NCBI RefSeq assembly: GCF_022458865.1
Contig: NZ_JAJNMU010000015.1
Location: forward strand, 1 to 64,000
DNA length: 64,000 bases
Origin: Paenibacillus periandrae
GTDB lineage: Bacteria; Bacillota; Bacilli; Paenibacillales; NBRC-103111
Reading direction: 5' to 3'
Each line of letters begins with the position of its first letter. The first letter of the stretch is position 1. Under the pieces are notes generated by a model that had not been told where the DNA came from, made no database searches, and worked only from the letters and a program-made list of their open reading frames with translations. Made by a program: the position numbers and the translations under genes. Below, in pieces: positions 45,057-53,643 of this stretch.

Positions 45057-45500
45057 ATGATACAAAACAGAAAAGCAACCGTTAATGACTATGATATGAT
45101 TATAAATCTTTGGGAAAGGTCGGTAATGGCCACTCATCATTTTTTGAGTTTCAAGGCTAAAGAGGAAATCAAAAAAGAATTACCCATGTATTTTCCTCAT
45201 CTTGATGTACGTCTCTGGTATACCGAAGACTCTATCATTGGTTTTACCGCCATCAATGAAAATCACTTGGAAGCACTATTTCTCGATCCCGATAAAATTG
45301 GCAAAGGGAATGGGAAACAAATTTTGGAAAAATGCATTAATGGTTTTGGGATCACGTCCGTTGATGTGAATAAACAAAATGAGAATGCGACAAGGTTTTA
45401 CTTAAAAAGCGGTTTCGGAATAATCGGTGAAGATTTGACGGATGGAGCAGGCCGCCCTTACCCCATTTTACATTTGAAATATAATGAACAGCAGAAGTAA
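45057..45500 (+). CDS. GNAT-family N-acetyltransferase
   Basis: 147 residues with the GNAT fold: an N-terminal substrate half (MIQNRKATVNDYDMIINLW), the central strand LEALFLDPDKIGKGNGKQIL, in which GKGNGK is the acetyl-CoA pyrophosphate loop (about residues 82-90), and the C-terminal NENATRFYLKSGFGIIGE motif. It resembles YjaB-like acetyltransferases. AAAAGGAG lies ahead of the ATG. It stands alone, with a terminator 12 bp after the stop and IS110 debris on both sides. The substrate cannot be predicted. Confidence 0.88.
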   Translation: MIQNRKATVNDYDMIINLWERSVMATHHFLSFKAKEEIKKELPMYFPHLDVRLWYTEDSIIGFTAINENHLEALFLDPDKIGKGNGKQILEKCINGFGITSVDVNKQNENATRFYLKSGFGIIGEDLTDGAGRPYPILHLKYNEQQK

Positions 45501-45511
45501 CTCTTCTGTCC

Positions 45512-45539
45512 AGGCTGTCGAGAAATCGACAGCCTTTTA
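45512..45539 (+). terminator. Intrinsic terminator after the acetyltransferase
   Basis: Perfect 10-bp stem AGGCTGTCGA / TCGACAGCCT with a GAAA tetraloop and a T run. Confidence 0.92.
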
Positions 45540-45674
45540 GATAACTATTGAATATCTTTTTTGACGGCACACAGAAGTTTAATGATTTTGCGATACATAA
45601 CGTTACATAACTAATTAGGTGATTCAACAATCATTACTCTAATCATTAGGAAATGCTATTTTGTTAGTTGAACC

Positions 45675-45895
45675 ATTACGCTAAAACCAGCGCAGCACCA
45701 CAGATGATGAAAATGGTTAGAATCTGTCCTACTGCTACTATGACTGGGAGAGGAAGGTCGATGAACTATGGTGCCATAGAGCCCATCCGTTAGTCTGACT
45801 CCAACGATCACGGTGCATCACAGATTGTCGCTCCCTTTTGAGAAGCACTCATGGGAGATTAATCCTACTCTGGTTGCTGTACCAGCCTCATTTTT
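45675..45895 (+). mobile_element. Orphan IS110 5' end (bridge-RNA-like region without transposase)
   Basis: About 205 bp that match, in the opposite orientation, the noncoding end of the IS110 element at 44520-44735. Shared blocks: CACCACAGATGATGAAAATGG, GAGGAAGGTCG, CTATGGTG, and CCATCCGTTAGTCTGACTCC followed by ACGATCACGGTGCATCAC with two changes, down to ACCAGCC. Similarity stops just before the position of the transposase start, and no transposase follows. The remaining gap to 46592 holds a small gene relic and otherwise AT-rich DNA with no gene I can support. Confidence 0.65.
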
Positions 45896-46049
45896 ATGTT
45901 CAGCCTTGAAAGGCCTTTCGTACTTTAATTTCATAACTCTTCTCAGGCACAGCCTTTTTTTAAAAAATCATTTGGCTAGGTCTTTTTGAGGTTTTTACCG
46001 GATTTAATTTTCATGGTAGTTCAATGCTCTATCAAAAACCTTAAAATAG

Positions 46050-46190
46050 GTCACAACTTTATCAGGACAAGAAAACGACACTAAGGTAATTGAAACTTTT
46101 GAAGCAGAAACCACCAATTCCATCGAAATGCAAAAAGCAGGCTTTCAGGCGATTCTGGACAATTTCAAAAAATATAGTGAAGCGTCCTAA
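46050..46190 (+). pseudogene. C-terminal remnant of an AHSA1/SRPBCC-domain protein
   Basis: An open frame after an in-frame stop reads DTKVIETFEAETTNSIEMQK, then GFQAILDNFKKYSEAS-stop, which is the typical end of small SRPBCC (Hsp90 activator-like) proteins. The first two thirds of the gene are missing. It lies in the rearranged region behind the orphan IS110 end. Confidence 0.6.
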
Positions 46191-46592
46191 GAAGATTAGG
46201 ATAAAATAAGTCGGAGAGCGGCTGACTAGGACTTGAAAAATAAAATTTTAGACTGCCGCTGTTTCTACAAGTGTTAATTGGGCCAAACTCTTAGCATTAT
46301 CCGTTAATTGCTTTCTCACTGAGGAGGACCTATTTTCAGCCTTTCGTACATGTATAGCACAAAAAAATGGAAACGCTTTAATTTTAAGTGGACAAAAGGT
46401 TACGATGGTGATAATATTATTTCTACAAGAAACAATATCGTATTAAATGAGTATAAAATTTGGGTAAGTCCCACTTGTATCCATGTTATTTGGCAATGAT
46501 CCCCTTGCACATGAAGCATACTAAAAACGTTCAGGGCTAGTGGATTTCATTCTGTTTTGTGCTTGAGCGTAGCGAAAGGAATGAGAATTATT

Positions 46593-47402
46593 ATGAGTAT
46601 AATAGAGACGACAATCGCATCCTTTGACGGTACAAAGCTGTATGTTAGTAAAAATTTAGTTAGTGATGCAAAGGGCGTAGTAGTAATCGTTCATGGTTTA
46701 TGTGAGCATGCCGGGCGTTACGATTATTTGACGGAAAAATTAAACATGCGTGGTTTTCATGTATACCGTTTTGACCATCGTGGTCATGCCAGATCTGACG
46801 GTCCGCGCACCTTCTACAACGACTTTCATCAAATCATTGACGATGTCAATGTCATTGTTGAGGCAGCGTTGCAAGAGAGTGGCGATACCCCTCTTTTTGT
46901 AATCGGACATAGTATGGGAGGTTTTGCATCTTCTTCTTTTGGAACCAAATACCCAGGCAAAGTAAAAGGGATTGTTTTATCAGGAGCGCTTACCCGTTAT
47001 CATACGAAGGTTGCCGGAGAACTGCCGCTTGAGCTTCCTTTGGGTACGTATTTTCCGAATGAGCTTGGCAGCGGAGTATGCAGTGATCCAGAGGTTGTAT
47101 CCGCTTACGCTAATGATCCGCTAGTAGAAAAACAAATTTCTGTAGATCTATTCAATAGCCTGGGGTATGGAGTAGAATTTTTAAAACAACATGCACAACA
47201 ATTTGTTGATCCGGTTCTGGTTCTGCATGGAGCAAACGACGGGCTGGTAAGCGAACGCGATTCTCGTGATTTTTACGGAGAGATTGCTTCTTCCGACAAG
47301 ACTTTGAAAATTTATGCTCATCTCATGCATGAAATATTTAACGAACCAAGTCGCGACGAGGTAATTGAAGAAGCTATTACCTGGATTGAAAAACGAATCT
47401 GA
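46593..47402 (+). CDS. Alpha/beta hydrolase, monoacylglycerol lipase-like
   Basis: 269 residues from ATG 46593 (AAAGGA 12 bp upstream; 46581 is an alternative). Serine hydrolase fold: oxyanion region VVIVHGLCEHAGRYDYL, then FDHRGHARSDG, and the nucleophile elbow GHSMGG (serine near residue 110). The acid lies in LVLHGANDGLVSE and the catalytic His is probably in YAHLMHEIFNE. The pattern matches the YtpA/PldB lysophospholipase or monoglyceride lipase group. No signal peptide, so it is cytosolic. A MarR regulator starts 32 bp downstream, suggesting a two-gene operon. Confidence 0.88.
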   Translation: MSIIETTIASFDGTKLYVSKNLVSDAKGVVVIVHGLCEHAGRYDYLTEKLNMRGFHVYRFDHRGHARSDGPRTFYNDFHQIIDDVNVIVEAALQESGDTPLFVIGHSMGGFASSSFGTKYPGKVKGIVLSGALTRYHTKVAGELPLELPLGTYFPNELGSGVCSDPEVVSAYANDPLVEKQISVDLFNSLGYGVEFLKQHAQQFVDPVLVLHGANDGLVSERDSRDFYGEIASSDKTLKIYAHLMHEIFNEPSRDEVIEEAITWIEKRI

Positions 47403-47434
47403 TTTCTGCACATTTAAGACGAAAGGGATTACCA

Positions 47435-47956
47435 ATGAAATTAGAATGGATGGGCAACCATCGAGTACTTATTGAGAAGATCATTAAGTACGGGAATGCT
47501 TACTCAAACACCTATAAGCTGCAGCGAAGCTACGGAACAGATGTGATGTTCTCTGCCTCGCAGATTCAGACGCTGGAATATATTCTGGAAGCTGAGGACA
47601 AAGATGAGAAAATGTCGGAAATGGCAGCACGTCTTGGCGTTAGTCGAAGTACCTTTTCAAAGAACGTTAAAAATTTGAAGGAAAAAGGCTTATTGGAGAA
47701 ATATCATTTAAGCGGCAATCGCAAAGATATATATGTAAAACCTTCTGCCAAAGGACGCGAGGTGTATGCAAAGTACACTAAATTTGTTTGCCAAATTTGC
47801 TTTGATGATATTTTTCAGTATGCTGACAACATTTCAGAGGCTGACAAGGAAAACTTTATTCGTATTTTAGATTTATTCGCTGATGTTTTGCTGTGGTATG
47901 GTGAAAAGGAACAAGAGCCGCGAAAGCTAATCAAAATTGATGCTGGAAATGATTAA
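47435..47956 (+). CDS. MarR-family transcriptional regulator
   Basis: 173 residues. Central winged helix-turn-helix at about residues 60-110 (KMSEMAARLGVSRSTFSKNV, LKEKGLLEKYHLSGNRKDIY) flanked by helices for dimerisation. CGAAAGG lies ahead of the ATG. It probably regulates the hydrolase just upstream; the ligand is unknown. The gap to 48226 contains a strong hairpin and only a doubtful short ORF. Confidence 0.88.
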   Translation: MKLEWMGNHRVLIEKIIKYGNAYSNTYKLQRSYGTDVMFSASQIQTLEYILEAEDKDEKMSEMAARLGVSRSTFSKNVKNLKEKGLLEKYHLSGNRKDIYVKPSAKGREVYAKYTKFVCQICFDDIFQYADNISEADKENFIRILDLFADVLLWYGEKEQEPRKLIKIDAGND

Positions 47957-48125
47957 ATTTGCTAAAATCTGTGAAAGTTGAATTATTCATCTCGGTGTAA
48001 AGTTCAAAGAGCAGGTCCACATTATGCAAAAAGAAATGATGCAGGCAAAAATCCGATTCAACGGATGATTGCAGACACTGCTGCCGATGATCTTAGAGAC
48101 CAAATAATCAGTCATCTAAACAAAG

Positions 48126-48165
48126 AAGGAAGCGGTCAGAGATATAATACTCTGATCGCTTCCTT
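48126..48165. terminator. Bidirectional terminator-like hairpin
   Basis: AAGGAAGCG-G-TCAGA pairs with TCTGA-T-CGCTTCCTT over 15 bp around a 10-nt loop, between the converging MarR and htrA genes. T-rich sequence follows on the minus strand. Confidence 0.7.
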
Positions 48166-48226
48166 GTAGTTTACGGTTATGACCAGGAGATCACCTCATT
48201 GAAGGTTCCCCCATCGTATGCTCTGA

Positions 48227-49663
48227 TTAACCTTGATTTTGTTTTTGTGTGCTAGTGGTTGCCGTTTTATCGCCCACAGTTACGGTTACATCCTTCTTGA
48301 CGCCATTGCTGACAACCGTGATTGTTGCTTGATCTCCAGCTTTTAGCGCCTGTACTTTAGCAGTTAATTCGGTGGGACTTGTAATTTTGGCACCATTGAC
48401 TGCGATGATGACATCATAAGGGCGAATGCCAGCTTCAAAGGCCGGGGATTTGCGCTGTACATCAGCCACCAAAGCACCGTCTGTCGTATCGACTTTGAGA
48501 TCATTCAACATATCCGATGTCAGATCCTGAACGCTCACACCGATGAACGGAGCCGGTTCTTTGGGAATGGTGACATTATCCTTAAGCTGCTGTAAAACCG
48601 AGCTAATCGTACTGGACGGAATAGCAAATCCTATTCCTTGAGCTTGCGAGTTCACTGCGGTATTGATACCAATAACTTCTCCGTCCATGTTTAACAGGGG
48701 ACCGCCGGAGTTGCCAGGATTAATAGCGGCGTCGGTTTGAAGCAAATGCTTGTAATCACGGGTACCATTCGTATCCGGGATGCTGATCGGACGCTCTTTG
48801 GCGCTTAATAGGCCAGCTGTTACCGTATAGTCAAAGTCGTACGGATTACCGATGGCTACAACCCAATCACCTACACGCGCATTGTCCGAATTACCGATAG
48901 GCAGCGTTGAGAAAGGCGTGCTTCCCTCAATTTTCAGAACCGCCAGATCAAGATCGTAGCTGTTGCCGAGAAGTTTGGCTTTGTATGGTTGATCTTGTCC
49001 TTCAATGGTTACATTAATTTCATCGGCGCCATCAATGACATGTTCATTCGTTATAATGTAGCCGGACGATTCAAAGATGAAGCCGGTGCCCAGCCCCGAA
49101 GGTTGAAGCTGACCGTTTGGTTCTTGTTCTTGACTACCTCCATTGTCTCCAAAAAATTGACGGAAAAACGGATCGCTGTAGAGCGGGTTATTTTGCTTAT
49201 TGGAGCTTTGAGCTTTCGTTTTCGTTTCAATCTTTACCACAGCCGCGCTTGCCTGTTGAGCAATATCAGCAATATTGGTGGGCCTCACGATATCCAGTGA
49301 AGCTTTTTGTGCGGTTCCGCTAATTACAGCACTTGGGGCAGCTGCAGAAACACTGGAAGCGGGGGAACCTCCCGTAAACAAATTCATTCGATCAGAAGCG
49401 AACATCATGCCGCCGACCACAATCACGCCAGCCATAAAGGCGGCAAAGACGCTTTTTCCATTACTGCGGGATGTCTTGTTTCCCTGTGAACCAGATTCAG
49501 GAGGACGCTTGTCCCTGGGATGTGAATCACCGAATAATCGAGGCTGGGTGACCTTAAAATCACCAGATTCCTCTTGGTATAATAATGAATTTTGTTCGTT
49601 GCGGTGCTCATGATCCTTGGAAGGCTGTATGATAGTATCGGTATCTTTGTGGTTGTTTTCCAT
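48227..49663 (-). CDS. HtrA/DegP-like membrane-anchored serine protease
   Basis: Envelope quality-control protease. ATG 49663 has GGAGGT 7 bp upstream; 478 residues (a longer reading to 49750 has no such site). A hydrophilic cytoplasmic N-terminus is followed by one transmembrane helix at about residues 70-88 (SVFAAFMAGVIVVGGMMF), a trypsin-like domain with the triad His208 (TNEHVID), Asp239 (DLDLAVLKI) and Ser319 (INPGNSGGP), and a C-terminal PDZ domain (about 370-460) for substrate recognition. It resembles HtrA/HtrB/YyxA of Bacillus, which are controlled by cell-envelope stress; no specific promoter was identified here. Confidence 0.94.
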   Translation of the reverse strand: MENNHKDTDTIIQPSKDHEHRNEQNSLLYQEESGDFKVTQPRLFGDSHPRDKRPPESGSQGNKTSRSNGKSVFAAFMAGVIVVGGMMFASDRMNLFTGGSPASSVSAAAPSAVISGTAQKASLDIVRPTNIADIAQQASAAVVKIETKTKAQSSNKQNNPLYSDPFFRQFFGDNGGSQEQEPNGQLQPSGLGTGFIFESSGYIITNEHVIDGADEINVTIEGQDQPYKAKLLGNSYDLDLAVLKIEGSTPFSTLPIGNSDNARVGDWVVAIGNPYDFDYTVTAGLLSAKERPISIPDTNGTRDYKHLLQTDAAINPGNSGGPLLNMDGEVIGINTAVNSQAQGIGFAIPSSTISSVLQQLKDNVTIPKEPAPFIGVSVQDLTSDMLNDLKVDTTDGALVADVQRKSPAFEAGIRPYDVIIAVNGAKITSPTELTAKVQALKAGDQATITVVSNGVKKDVTVTVGDKTATTSTQKQNQG

Positions 49664-49852
49664 TGTTAAAACCTCCATTTTATATAGTTGAAATATTGGA
49701 TAGGATAATAGTGAGTAAATCGTCCTTCTGTTATCTATATTGGACCTCAAGTATTAACGCCAACTTAAATTACTTATAAAATGACATTAGATTTAACTGG
49801 GAAATCATACTATTTGCCTCTAAATGGATTATTATCATATAAAAGAAATGCA

Positions 49853-49891
49853 AAAGAGCCTGCGTCCTACTTATGGAGTGCGAGGCTCTTT
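49853..49891 (-). terminator. Terminator after the CPBP gene
   Basis: AAAGAGCCT / AGGCTCTTT stem with a long loop and TTTT on the minus strand, 27 bp after the CPBP stop codon. Confidence 0.7.
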
Positions 49892-49917
49892 ATGATAGAC
49901 AAGTATAAAATGTTTTA

Positions 49918-50580
49918 TTAGCTTAAATACAGCATATATACCGCCATAATTCCACCATCGGCCAAAGCATGGCAAATCACGGACCCAATCAATGAGTCTG
50001 ATCTGCGGGTCAAGTAACCCCAGAACAAGCCTGCAATGAAAACAGGGAGGAGCGCTATAAAGGGGAAAGGCCATTTGAGCAGCGAGATCAACGAAAGTAA
50101 ATGGTAAGTGGTGTAGAACAATGCCGTCCAGCCAATAGCTGCATAAGAACTGACTTTGCGCAGCAGCTTTTGATAGACGTAAGCCCTCCAATACAATTCT
50201 TCCAGCAAGGGGTTAACCAATACTAAAATAAGGATCAGCCAACCTTTATTTTCCGAGAACCCCCAATCAGCCAAAGTCTGCTGAATTTCACTGATGTCAA
50301 ACAGAATAGGAGTGAGAATTGAAGCAGGGATAACAATAATAAGGCTAAATATGATCCCGGATAAGACACCAACAGCAACAGAGTCCTTACGAGGATATAA
50401 GCCGAGCTGTTTGACCGCCTCATCAAGAGGTACTTTCTGAATAAACAAAAAGTCGATTAACGGTACAAGCAGCAGCCAGCTGTAAAATAGCACAAATGTT
50501 ATCGGAACGCTATGCATCAGCTGCAGCCCAAGCACGATCGTAATAGTCGGTCCGATCAATAATACCCATATCCCCATCAT
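49918..50580 (-). CDS. CPBP-family intramembrane metalloprotease
   Basis: Polytopic membrane protein of 220 residues (ATG 50580 or 50577; a GGTGGGG element precedes them) with about six to seven helices. The CPBP/ABI signature is present: the EE-x3-R motif in NPLLEELYWRAYVYQ near residue 130, a His in YTTYHLLSLI near 160, and the C-terminal SVICHALADGG near 205. These residues form the putative glutamyl/His metal site of the Rce1-like protease family. Many homologues are linked to bacteriocin immunity, but nothing here shows a partner. It is a monocistronic minus-strand gene. Confidence 0.87.
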   Translation of the reverse strand: MMGIWVLLIGPTITIVLGLQLMHSVPITFVLFYSWLLLVPLIDFLFIQKVPLDEAVKQLGLYPRKDSVAVGVLSGIIFSLIIVIPASILTPILFDISEIQQTLADWGFSENKGWLILILVLVNPLLEELYWRAYVYQKLLRKVSSYAAIGWTALFYTTYHLLSLISLLKWPFPFIALLPVFIAGLFWGYLTRRSDSLIGSVICHALADGGIMAVYMLYLS

Positions 50581-50707
50581 AACCCCACCCAATCTCACGT
50601 TATCTACTTATACTATTAATAGTAGTTAATGGATCAGGTTTCAGTAAGTACTAACTTGTACTAGTACCGAAACTCACTAATGGAGAGAGGGTTATGACCA
50701 ACGATTA

Positions 50708-51067
50708 TTAATTTCTTTGCACGCCTTCGGGACCTAATCCAGTAGGGACAAAACGATCTTTAAAGCTGTACACCATATGCGCTTGCAGGGTGTTGCCTTG
50801 AAGCAAATGTTCACGTACCATCGCTCTGCCACTTTCCGGTGTCATGTCCTTGTACCATATACCTTCCGGATATACGGTAACCACACACGCATCCTGGCAG
50901 CGTCCATTACAGCGTGTTCGTGTGGTATGGATAAACCGATCAGCACCTTGTGCCGTTATTTCCGCCCGGATGGCCAAGGTGACTTCTTCCCCCTGATGCT
51001 TCATACAGCTCCCGCCGTTGCAAATGAGCACATGATGCTGCGTTTCGGATAAATTCCAGGTTGCCAT
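50708..51067 (-). CDS. Thioredoxin-like [2Fe-2S] ferredoxin
   Basis: 119 residues with the four-cysteine pattern of thioredoxin-like ferredoxins: CNGGSC near residue 16, then RCNGRCQDACVVTVYPEG near 52, in which two further cysteines bind the cluster. It is the last gene of the cobalamin-riboswitch operon, 24 bp after the ATPase. Similar proteins (for example the CbiW-type ferredoxin) accompany cobalamin biosynthesis genes in other Bacillales, so a role in cobalt or corrinoid chemistry is plausible. That function is inferred from the riboswitch and operon, not from the protein itself. Confidence 0.85.
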   Translation of the reverse strand: MATWNLSETQHHVLICNGGSCMKHQGEEVTLAIRAEITAQGADRFIHTTRTRCNGRCQDACVVTVYPEGIWYKDMTPESGRAMVREHLLQGNTLQAHMVYSFKDRFVPTGLGPEGVQRN

Positions 51068-51091
51068 GCTTTCACCGCTTTCTAGTAAATT

Positions 51092-51832
51092 CTAATGATT
51101 AAATTGAGGGAAGGTGGGCGTATTGGCTAGCAGCTTGCGTGTATACGCATGCTTGGGTTCGTTAATTAATCGTATTGCCGTAGTATCCTCGACAATCGTG
51201 CCCTTTTCAATGACGAGAACACGTTCACATAGCTCGGATACGACGGCTATATCATGGGAAATAAATAAGTAGCTAACCTGCTGCGATAGATGCAGCTGTT
51301 GGAGCAATACGAGCATTTGCGCTTGAATCGACACATCCAAAGCCGATAATGGCTCATCCAATATAAGCAGCTTCGGCTTTAATGCTAACGCACGGGCTAT
51401 GCATACCCGCTGGCATTGTCCGGTGCTCAACTCGTCTGGATAGCGGTTCAAATACCGTTCGTCTAAACCAACCTCAAGCAAAAGCTCCACAATCCGCGCC
51501 TCGGCGGCAGTGCCATAATTTCGCAGCGGTTCAGCGATGCTGCGTCTTACTGTCCAACGAGGGTTCAGGCTGGTTCGGGGATCTTGAAACACCATCTGAA
51601 TGTCTTGTCTCCAAGAGCTTCGAGCGCTCCATTTCAACAACGATTGATCATTCCATAGTATATCGCCACCACTTGGTTGATCAAGACCCATTATGCATTT
51701 GGCGATGGTGCTTTTCCCCGATCCGGACATACCGATCAAACCGACGATCTCTCCTTGTGCTATCGCAAAATCAATAGCATGCAGCACCTGTTTGCCGCGG
51801 TAGGCCTTTTGCAAATTTTTTACTTGGAGCAT
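51092..51832 (-). CDS. Peptide/nickel-type ABC transporter, ATP-binding protein
   Basis: 246 residues of the DppF/NikE class: Walker A LIGMSGSGKSTIAK near residue 33, signature LSTGQCQRVCIARAL near 138, Walker B LLILDEPLSALD near 160 and switch His in YLFISHDIAV near 195. AAGGAG lies upstream of the ATG. It overlaps the 3' end of the permease-ATPase fusion gene by 13 bp. It would pair with the ATPase domain of that fusion to energise the importer. Confidence 0.93.
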   Translation of the reverse strand: MLQVKNLQKAYRGKQVLHAIDFAIAQGEIVGLIGMSGSGKSTIAKCIMGLDQPSGGDILWNDQSLLKWSARSSWRQDIQMVFQDPRTSLNPRWTVRRSIAEPLRNYGTAAEARIVELLLEVGLDERYLNRYPDELSTGQCQRVCIARALALKPKLLILDEPLSALDVSIQAQMLVLLQQLHLSQQVSYLFISHDIAVVSELCERVLVIEKGTIVEDTTAIRLINEPKHAYTRKLLANTPTFPQFNH

Positions 51833-53643
51833 GAAGGATCTCCTTTCGCCATAACCGGGCTGTGCTGCGGGATAAACAGACGAGGAATAGATGCTAACAG
51901 CAGTTTGGTGTAGGTTTCTTGAGGCTGCGTAAAAATCGATTTCACATCATTCATTTCAATCAGACGGCCTTGATGCATCACGCCAATACGGTCAGCGACC
52001 TGGGCAACGAGCCTAAGATCATGAGATACAAAGATCATCGCAGCGCCACTGCTTTGCTGCAGTTTTTTGAGCAGTGCCATAATCTTGGCCTGTGTACTTA
52101 CATCGAGTGCTGTTGTAGGTTCATCGGCAATGATGATTTGTGGATCGTTGATCATAGCCATGGCTATGACGACCCGCTGCCGCATACCCCCACTAAGCTG
52201 ATGTGGATACATGGCATAAACCTCAGGCGCAAGCTCAGTTTTGGACAGCATGTCGATAACTTTATTTTTCATCTCGACTCGCCCTAATGGAGGGTTGTGT
52301 TGATGATAAATCAGACATTCCAGCAGTTGGTCACCGATCGTCAATGTTGGATTGAGGGTATCCATCGGGTCTTGAGTAATATAGGTGAGCCGCTTGCCGC
52401 GGATCATCCGCCAATCGTCCCATTGCCAGTCAGATGTACTTTCGCCCAGAATGGCGAGGCTGCCGTCCGATTGTTGAAGCGGGTGTCTCAGAAGTCCCAT
52501 GATGGTCAGCGCCAGTGTGCTTTTGCCAGAACCGCTTTCTCCGACCAAGCCTAAACATTCTCCTGGATATAGCTCCAGGTTGATCGATTGTAAAATCGGC
52601 TGCGACTTCTGACGTTTACGAGTGCTGAGCACATCCACACTGATGTTGCTGACAATAAGCAGCGGCTCTTTACCCGCAGTTGCTTGCTGATATCCAATGG
52701 CTGAGGCCGCAGCCGTTTCCATGTTCGCTGCTCTTTGGCTGCTTGAGATTTCGGTGAGCTTCCTGCTCATTCGGTTTCTTTTTTTGAATAGCAGTGGAAC
52801 ATGTAGTGTTCTTGGCTCCAATGCATCCTTAACCGTGTCACCCAAATAATTAGTCGCCAGCACCATAACGAAAATCATTGTACCTGGAGCTAAAAATAAC
52901 CAAGGTGCTTCCTCCAAGTAAGCTCGGCCTTCATTTAACATAGCACCCCATTCCGGCTGTGGCGGACGAATCCCGAGGCCAAGAAATGATAAGGAAGCGA
53001 TACTTAGAATAACATATCCTATATCCAGCGTTATGAGCACCAGAATTGGCCCGATTATGGCCCCCAGTATATGAGTAAGCATAATTTTCCATGCCGGTGT
53101 TCCTGAACAGCGCGCCGCATGAATATAACCATCCTGTTTCACCATCAGCACATAACTGCGGAAAATCCGTGCATAAGAAGGCCAGGAGACGGCGGCTACC
53201 GCGATCATCAAGCCCGTTAATCCCGGACCCATCAGCGCTGCAATAGCTATCGCCAGTACCAAGGTTGGAAACGAAAGCAGGACATCCATGAAGCGGGTCA
53301 ATATTTGATCAACCCAGCCTCCCAAATAGCCTGCTGTTACGCCAATTACTAGGCTAAGTGAAATGATCAGGCCGACAGCCATGAAGGAAGCCGTTAAGGA
53401 AGCAGAGCCTCCATAGATCAACCGTGTGAACACATCTCTGCCGAAATTATCGGTACCCAAAAGATGTTCACCCGATGGCGGCATTAACACTTGTGCATAA
53501 TCGACCTTGACAGGATCATGGCTTGTGAATATGGATGCGCCTAATGAGAGAATGATCACCATAACGATGAATAGCAGCAAAATCAAGGCAATCGGGTCCT
53601 TTACTATCGTTGACCGCAGCTGTCTGAGCATTCGCTTATCCAT
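51820..53643 (-). CDS. ABC transporter permease-ATPase fusion (DppC/NikC-like plus DppD/NikD-like)
   Basis: 607 residues combining two normally separate subunits. Residues 1-285 are a DppC/NikC-type permease (HLLGTDNFGRDVFTRLIYG; YARIFRSYVLMVKQDGYIHA; the EAA loop around CSGTPAWKIMLTHIL). Residues ~330-600 are a complete ATPase (Walker A LVGESGSGKSTLAL, signature LSGGMRQRVVIAMAM, Walker B IIADEPTTALD). A linker of ~45 residues rich in Ala, Ser and Lys joins them, with no stop or internal start signal apparent. It overlaps both neighbours (8 and 13 bp). The fusion fixes 1:1 subunit stoichiometry; such fusions occur in this family but are uncommon. Confidence 0.93.
   Translation of the reverse strand: MDKRMLRQLRSTIVKDPIALILLLFIVMVIILSLGASIFTSHDPVKVDYAQVLMPPSGEHLLGTDNFGRDVFTRLIYGGSASLTASFMAVGLIISLSLVIGVTAGYLGGWVDQILTRFMDVLLSFPTLVLAIAIAALMGPGLTGLMIAVAAVSWPSYARIFRSYVLMVKQDGYIHAARCSGTPAWKIMLTHILGAIIGPILVLITLDIGYVILSIASLSFLGLGIRPPQPEWGAMLNEGRAYLEEAPWLFLAPGTMIFVMVLATNYLGDTVKDALEPRTLHVPLLFKKRNRMSRKLTEISSSQRAANMETAAASAIGYQQATAGKEPLLIVSNISVDVLSTRKRQKSQPILQSINLELYPGECLGLVGESGSGKSTLALTIMGLLRHPLQQSDGSLAILGESTSDWQWDDWRMIRGKRLTYITQDPMDTLNPTLTIGDQLLECLIYHQHNPPLGRVEMKNKVIDMLSKTELAPEVYAMYPHQLSGGMRQRVVIAMAMINDPQIIIADEPTTALDVSTQAKIMALLKKLQQSSGAAMIFVSHDLRLVAQVADRIGVMHQGRLIEMNDVKSIFTQPQETYTKLLLASIPRLFIPQHSPVMAKGDPSCSK

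Noticed and set aside
46363..46376. CcpA cre-like site (TGGAAACGCTTTAA)
   Set aside because: Only a partial match to the consensus and not placed before a clear gene; a similar weak match just before 57768 overlaps the ribosome binding site region. Too weak to claim.
47978..48169. 63-codon ORF after the MarR gene
   Set aside because: No ribosome binding site, it runs through the terminator hairpin at 48126-48165, and I recognise no domain. It could be a relic, but I cannot support it.
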